Assembly: GCA_003427395.1 (NCBI GenBank)
Contig: BFEA01000008.1
Coordinates: 4,215,297-4,237,903 of the forward strand
Origin: Chara braunii
Lineage: Eukaryota > Streptophyta > Charophyceae > Charales > Characeae
DNA length: 22,607 nucleotides
Direction: 5' to 3'
Positions 18,327 to 22,607 of this stretch are shown in pieces. The notes beneath the pieces were generated by a model. That model did no database searches, was not told the DNA's origin, and saw nothing but the letters and a program-made list of their open reading frames with translations. A program made the translations under genes and the position numbers. Each line of letters opens with the position of its first letter. Positions within the stretch are counted from its first letter, which is position 1.

Positions 18327-19298
18327 CTAAACCCGGATCAGATATCGGTCGGGTACATCAGCCACGTCGGTTTCCGATGGAGTTTCATTTTCGCCTGGTG
18401 ATAGGCGTTGGATCATATTGATTTGATGGGCTTTCGTAGTGATTCGAGGCGCTGGTTGGGGGCGCATACGCACCGCCAGTCTGATTGGTATTGTTTGTGG
18501 TTTGGGGTGGGCCGATGTGAGCACCACCTTACAACTGTCAAAGTGCATTCGCGCTCCGACCACCGCCTGCCACGGAATGCCTAGCAGAACATCGTACGCC
18601 TGCACATCCAGTACGATTGCGTCGCACAAACAATGCACCCGCCCCACTCGTATAGGCACGTTCGTTATCCGCCCTTTACAATGAATATTATCCTCCGTAG
18701 CGGATATATATAGTTCATCCGGTCCGAGGGGCTGAACCCGTCCTTCCCTTCCCAATCGTTTCGTCAATCCCCAAGAAATGGCGACTGCTGACGATCCAGA
18801 GTCTAGAATGGCGGCCGAGGGGCTTCCCCAGACCTCGCAGTCACACTCAACGCTTTTTCAGGTTACAGGGTAGGCTTGGAGGAATACCTCAGGTTTTTCC
18901 GAGGCGGAATCTACGGTCTGGATCATTCCTACCCGGTTTGCTTCGTGCACCTTTCAGGTCGAGGGTTGTGACTCTTCGTTTGCGGGTAGGTCTCGTAGAA
19001 CCGGCTTTTTGCCTTTTCGCTTTTCCTCGAACCGGCGCCTGTTCTTGAGGCATCGTTCGATCAATTTTTCGTTAGCCGCTTCGGAAATGGTTAGCAGATA
19101 GGGAATAGGGACAGGGATCCGTAGGTCCAGAGCCTTCAAGGAATCCAATACGTCGATGTGACCGTCTTTGTACTCAGGGCCAGGGGCCGTGAGATCTTTG
19201 AACCCCGGCCGCCAAGGCCCGAGGTCGCTTTCCTCATGAATCCTTTGCACGTGACGTATCACTCCAATGGTCCCGGGTTCGAACATCGTCGCAGCCAT
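18327..19298 (-). pseudogene. Aspartic protease region of the Gypsy element
   Basis: Cleaves the Gag-Pol polyprotein. The active-site triad region AAILDSGSSAVAISWG (D-S-G) lies just upstream (minus strand) of 18767, followed by the flap-like part and LDVQAYDVLLGIPW, the typical second hydrophobic motif (D-V-L-L-G) of retropepsins. Before it, 19298-18954 encodes a charged linker in the same frame (GVIRHVQRIHEESDLG) closed by TGA 18954-18956. This frame differs from that of the gag zinc knuckle, whose TAG lies at 19313, so pol may have been expressed by frameshifting; decay is the alternative. The frame shifts again before RT. Confidence 0.85.
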
Positions 19299-19312
19299 AT
19301 ACTCATCGGGTC

Positions 19313-20493
19313 CTATCTCGGTGGCCGCAGGGTCACCATTTCCGTTGTTCCAGTATCCATCACCGTGGCTACCCTCCCTTGTCCTACAGTGGTTGGAGCA
19401 GCTAACGGGATTTGGGAAGGTCCGGTGGGTCCCGCGAGCCCATTCTCAATTCGAGGTTTCGGACAATCTTTCGCAAGGTGGCCCAGCTGATTGCAGTTGT
19501 AGCACCGCAAAGGCTGGGCGACTCCTGCTACGGCTGGTCGGGTCATAGGGGTACAGGCGGCCATGGCAGTTTGCTGTCGTTGTGCAGCTGCCACCCGTTG
19601 CCGCTGCAAGTTTTGAACAAATTCCGTCAGCGGGGCCACTACCGTGACTAGCTGGGCCGCGACCTCTTTCATTGATATTTCGTCCTCGTCTCGGCCTCCT
19701 TGAGCTTGACCGGAGCGTCGGGAGGTCGACGCGGAAGACGAAATTTTCTGATCCGAGTTCTTCTTTACCGGTCCTAACCTGAAGCGATCCTCGAACATTC
19801 GCGCCGTAGCGGAGTAGCTATGGCATCGGACACCCGAAGGGTCGTCTTCGTCGGACTCCGAATCCAGATCTACATCGTAATTTTCCTTCACGTATTTAAT
19901 GGCATACTAAATAAGCTCAGTCAGGGTATGTTCTATCGGATTACATTTCTTGAGGATCTTCTTCCGCAAGCGAAAATCGGACAGTCCCCTGATAAAATCA
20001 GTCCGCACCATCTTTTCATCGGTCCGGAACGTTCGGCTAAGTAAAACGCTCTGCGTATCTGGCCAAGGTTTCCCGAGGCTGCTGCGTATATTCTTTTATC
20101 AGACGAAGGTACTGTCCAGGTGTGATGTGATCAAAACGCTCGAGAAACTTTCGTTGGAAGGTTAGCCAATTAGTGTAGGGATTCTGCCCATACAGCGGTT
20201 CTGGCCAACCTCCCCGGGTTCCGTTCTCAGAGCAACTGGTCCGACCGGCCCGGGGCTCTCAAGGCGGCTAGCCTGGTGCGAGGGTCGGTTTCATCCTCGA
20301 AAAAGATGGGAACCTTAGAGGGAGGAGGTACAAAATACAGGGGATAATTGGCCATCACCGCGTGGTTATCGCCGTCGTTTCCACCCCCATTTCCGGGTTC
20401 CACCATCACGGGAGGCGGATCTCGAGCCGTGCCTCTTGCTCGGTTCTGATTGCTATTCGCGGGCCGGCGTCGACAGGGAGCCAGCCTACTCAA
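19313..20493 (-). pseudogene. Gag polyprotein of the Gypsy element
   Basis: Forms the particle and binds RNA. The first ATG is at 20493, about 90 bp after the PBS. The N-terminal part includes PSKVPIFFEDETDPRTRL. The capsid-type core follows in another frame (NWLTFQRKFLERFDHITPG, then YTQQPRETLARYAERF), and after another shift near 20045 comes FIRGLSDFRLRKKILKK and TELI-x-YAIKYVKENYD, where x is TAG 19907-19909. The C-terminal part has a Gln-rich helix and one zinc knuckle CYNCNQLGHLAKDC (C-x2-C-x4-H-x4-C), and ends at TAG 19313. At least two frameshifts and one stop break it. Order and motifs match the Retrotrans_gag family. Confidence 0.9.
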
Positions 20494-20585
20494 AATAAGA
20501 GAAATCCAAGAATAAAAAGATCAAAAAGGAAAAACTCCTAAACATGGTAATCGCCCTAGGAAAACCTCGGAGCCGAAACGAATCA

Positions 20586-20597
20586 GCTCTGATACCA
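20586..20597 (-). promoter_or_regulatory. tRNA primer-binding site (initiator tRNA-Met)
   Basis: The minus strand reads TGGTATCAGAGC immediately after the end of the right LTR. This 12-mer is complementary to the 3' end, CCA included, of plant-type initiator tRNA-Met and is the commonest PBS in plant LTR elements. It fixes orientation and marks the right LTR as the 5' LTR. Confidence 0.93.
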
Positions 20598-21445
20598 ACC
20601 TCACGCCCCGTCACGGCTTTCCGTACTGGGTCGACGATCAGAGTAGAAGGGGGGGCGTGGCCGAGGATTTTTGACCATGGGGGTTAAGGCTCCCGATAGG
20701 AATGGGAGTCTCTCGTTTCTGGGCTGATAGGTTTCCCCCGACTGGGGCTCGATCCGAGGTCCGGTTTATCAAAAACGAAGAGGGAAGAAGAGAACGGGGT
20801 GAACAAACGGGTCCGACTCGGTTTCTCTAGATGGGGGAAAGAGGAGAGGGACGAAGGACCGGTTCCTGGCCAGGCCTGTTCTGCAATGGGTGATGGATTC
20901 CCCCGCGCAGATTCTCAATCCTCGTCGTCGGGTTCGTCGAGGCCTTCGGGACTCACGACCGTGGGAACTCGGCAGGCGGGGGCCATCTCCGAAGTCGAGG
21001 TACGGAAACGGGCGGGGAGAGCTCCGGCGTCCCGGGAGAGTTCATGGAACAGGGCGGCTCCTTCGTACCCCAGAACCAGCCTTCGTCACGAGCAGGAGTC
21101 CCCCTATCGGCACCAGCGGCAACCAAACTGAGGGCGCCACGCGGCGTAAGCTGCAGACCAGGGGAGCACCGTCAGGTCGGTGTAAGGCAGTATGAGGGGC
21201 GGGGAAGAAAAGCGGTCTATCAGCACGAACCCTTCCCCCGCGATGTGGCAAGCCCGTTCGGGGTTGCGCCAGTGAAGCCGTTCCGTGCGTCGCTGGACAC
21301 TCCGTACGTCCGCGTCGCAGTAAACGCTATCGTGGTCGATGATGGGGAAAATCGGGAGTGCACTGCGACGTGCGGAGTTGCGGTAAGTGCACGGGCGAGA
21401 ACCCGTGCTTGATTGGGAATCTGTCTCCATACAAAGAGGGACGAC

Positions 21446-21518
<73 letters not shown>

Positions 21519-21643
21519 TCGACACCACTCAACCAGAGGGGTCCGGGCGGAGGGGAGGAGTCGTTTGCTGATTACCTCCAGCGGGAACGTAGAACGACTC
21601 CGGTCCTCAGCAGCGATGCACCACGTCAGACGTCGGCGCCGCT
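20598..21643 (-). repeat. LTR, right copy (5' LTR in element orientation)
   Basis: Direct repeat of 9624-11027 without the gap, about 1046 bp. Its inner edge abuts the PBS; its outer edge is set where similarity to the left LTR stops (GGCGCCGC near 21636-21643). It contains the (CT)n tract 21447-21515. Open frames on both strands are shadows of the repeat. Confidence 0.88.
21447..21515. repeat. (CT)n microsatellite inside the right LTR
   Basis: About 34 uninterrupted CT units (GA on the element's sense strand), at the same LTR position as the much longer gapped tract at 10469-10897. Confidence 0.97.
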
Positions 21644-22014
21644 GTCGGGGCAAAAACCCTAACAAGGGTATCTGCCCGTGTTTTTCAATGTCGGACGCTG
21701 TGTGACCTTTTTACTTGATTGGAAGACTTTATGAGATTGACGTTGCCAGAGTTTATTCAGACCAGCGCTATGACTAAGAAACTTAAACTTTTTTGAACCT
21801 GACGTCGTCGACGCAAGACGACATCGACATCCGTGCGGGATGACGGGAGTCGGCACACTCGTTCGCGGGTCCCGACGAGACCGCAGTAGCGTGCGGTTGT
21901 GGGAAAACTAAAGTTAAAGCCTAGGCTACCTTAACAACCGCGCGATTCAGGGCCTAAGTGGGCTAAAAAGGGGCCGCCGCGGCAAGATGGACCGCGGCGT
22001 GAAGGGATGGCTTA
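21644..22014. other. Flank to the right of the LTR, no gene seen
   Basis: Unique-looking sequence with no recognisable coding or RNA motif. It becomes GC-rich after about 21960. Confidence 0.4.
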
Positions 22015-22223
22015 GGGTCCATACGGCTTTTGCGCCAAGGACCCGGGGGCGAAGGCGTCGAGGCCAGCTGAGTAGGGCAGCTGTTAAAGCTCTCGGCCGC
22101 CGACCCCGCCCGCCTGCCTCGGCAGAAAGCTGGCTTAGCAGGCGTAGCCTGCTAGGCGCTAGGAAGGGACCTGCTGGGCACCAAAAGCCCTTCATATAGA
22201 AGGGCCGCTCCTTTTCTGATGTG

Positions 22224-22319
22224 AAAAGGAGCTAGCCCAGTGGGTGTCGTCACCAAATTACCACCCCACAGACATGGGGATTGAACCTGACAGAGTGCAC
22301 TACCGGGCTAGCTCCTTTT
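22224..22319. repeat. 96-bp inverted-repeat unit with a tRNA B-box-like motif
   Basis: The ends AAAAGGAGCTAGCCC (22224-22238) and their complement (22305-22319) pair perfectly over 15 bp. The minus strand contains GGTTCAATCCC, matching the tRNA B-box consensus, and a weak A-box-like TAGCCCGGTAG only about 12 nt before it, too close for a working tRNA. An inner stem CCCCA / TGGGG lies at 22264-22279. Possibly a truncated tRNA-derived SINE. Confidence 0.45.
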
Positions 22320-22345
22320 GGAGCAGCCGCAATTTGACAGAGGGT

Positions 22346-22399
22346 GCGGCTGATTTTCGGCCGTGCGATCTTCGAGATCGCACGGCTGAAATCAGCCGC
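22346..22399. repeat. 54-nt near-perfect palindrome
   Basis: The arms 22346-22371 and 22375-22399 pair at about 24 positions around a 3-nt loop (TCG), with one bulge and one mismatch in the middle. Either strand would fold into a very stable hairpin. Confidence 0.85.
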
Positions 22400-22465
22400 G
22401 ACGGGGTGAAATGACCCCTGTGGTCCAGATTTTTCCTTTTTTAAGCTGGACGCGTAAGCGTCCAG

Positions 22466-22607
22466 GTACGGGTGCAATGGAGGAGCTACAACGCCAAGGT
22501 AAGGAGTTTTCTCCGTTTTTTTTTTGGATTCGTTTTTTTTTTTTTTTTGTAGTGCGTGTAGGATGGCGCCATCGTGGCGAAACGACATGACCGTTGGCTT
22601 AAGCCAA
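22466..22607. other. Right-edge spacer with T runs
   Basis: Two T runs (about 22516-22525 and 22533-22548) in otherwise unremarkable sequence. No gene seen. Confidence 0.5.

Larger units (their letters stand above)
9624..21643 (-). mobile_element. Ty3/Gypsy-type LTR retrotransposon, decayed
   Basis: Minus strand, right to left: LTR (21643-20598), PBS, gag with zinc knuckle, aspartic protease, RT, RNase H, integrase, an extra coding region, non-coding DNA, LTR (11027-9624). RT and RNase H before integrase is the Ty3/Gypsy (Metaviridae) order. No chromodomain is visible after the integrase. The LTRs are roughly 90 percent identical where aligned by eye, so the insertion is old or the LTRs come from different copies. 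I find no target-site duplication and no polypurine tract beside the left LTR. Confidence 0.85.
22015..22465. other. Dense run of stem-loops
   Basis: At least eight inverted repeats in 450 bp: GGGTCC 22015-22020 / 22039-22044; CAGCTG 22065-22070 / 22078-22083; TAGCAGGC 22136-22143 / 22147-22154 (3-nt loop); GCCCTTC 22187-22193 / 22199-22205; GCTCCTTTT 22207-22215 / 22224-22232; the 22224-22319 unit; the 22346-22399 palindrome; and CTGGACGC 22446-22453 / 22458-22465 with a GTAA (GNRA) tetraloop. No coding frame fits. Possibly a structured RNA or a cluster of foldback repeats. Confidence 0.6.

Noticed and set aside
22224-22319. Functional tRNA gene
   Set aside because: The A-box to B-box distance is too short and no cloverleaf arms form around the motif.

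Overview
This window is nuclear DNA from a eukaryote with a large, repeat-rich genome. I see no intact host gene, rRNA, tRNA or CRISPR array. Almost everything recognisable is retrotransposon, read on the minus strand, set among microsatellites, oligo(A/T) tracts and unidentified spacer. Two signals point to the green lineage: the LTR element has a primer-binding site matching the plant-type initiator tRNA-Met 3' end, and the other element resembles the N-terminal-endonuclease Penelope-like elements (Chlamys/Naiad clade) known from green algae and spike mosses. A charophyte alga such as Chara is my guess only; the species cannot be fixed from this sequence.

Region 1 (1-650) holds (TG)n and (ATCA)n microsatellites, A/T-rich spacer and two GC-rich palindromes. 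Region 2 (about 650-7500) is a Penelope-like element in head-to-tail arrangement. A 5'-truncated copy (7499 to 6565) precedes a longer unit (6564 to 654), so about 940 bp is present twice as pseudo-LTRs. Each pseudo-LTR carries, on the minus strand, a TATA-like box followed by a well-formed hammerhead ribozyme. The two predicted cleavage sites lie 5911 nt apart. The body was apparently one long reading frame, in order: Gly/Asn-rich leader, CCHC zinc knuckle, charged coiled coil and basic Ser/Arg-rich region, SAP-like motif, GIY-YIG endonuclease, CxC linker and reverse transcriptase. It is now broken by five in-frame stops and a frameshift.

Region 3 (7500-9620) is spacer with (CA)n, two oligo(A)-tailed repeat copies in inverted orientation, a polypurine tract, and a 3' open-frame fragment of unknown identity cut off by the next element.

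Region 4 (9624-21643) is a decayed Ty3/Gypsy-type LTR retrotransposon on the minus strand. From right to left it has an LTR with a (CT)n tract, PBS, gag with zinc knuckle, aspartic protease, RT, RNase H, integrase, then a sizeable unrecognised coding region of roughly 600 codons (12575-14474), a non-coding stretch and a second LTR that contains a 280-base assembly gap. Many stops and frameshifts show that it is dead.

Region 5 (21644-22607) has no gene I recognise, but 22015-22465 is a dense run of near-perfect stem-loops, including a 54-nt palindrome and a 96-bp inverted-repeat unit.

How the parts work together: in the Penelope-like element the promoter and ribozyme in each pseudo-LTR would start and trim a unit-length RNA, the GIY-YIG domain would nick the target, and the RT would copy the RNA there. 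In the Gypsy element gag packages RNA, protease matures the polyprotein, RT/RNase H copy from the tRNA primer, and integrase inserts the cDNA. Neither set is functional here. The most interesting observation is a hammerhead ribozyme in a Penelope-like clade that, as I recall its description, was reported to lack canonical ones.
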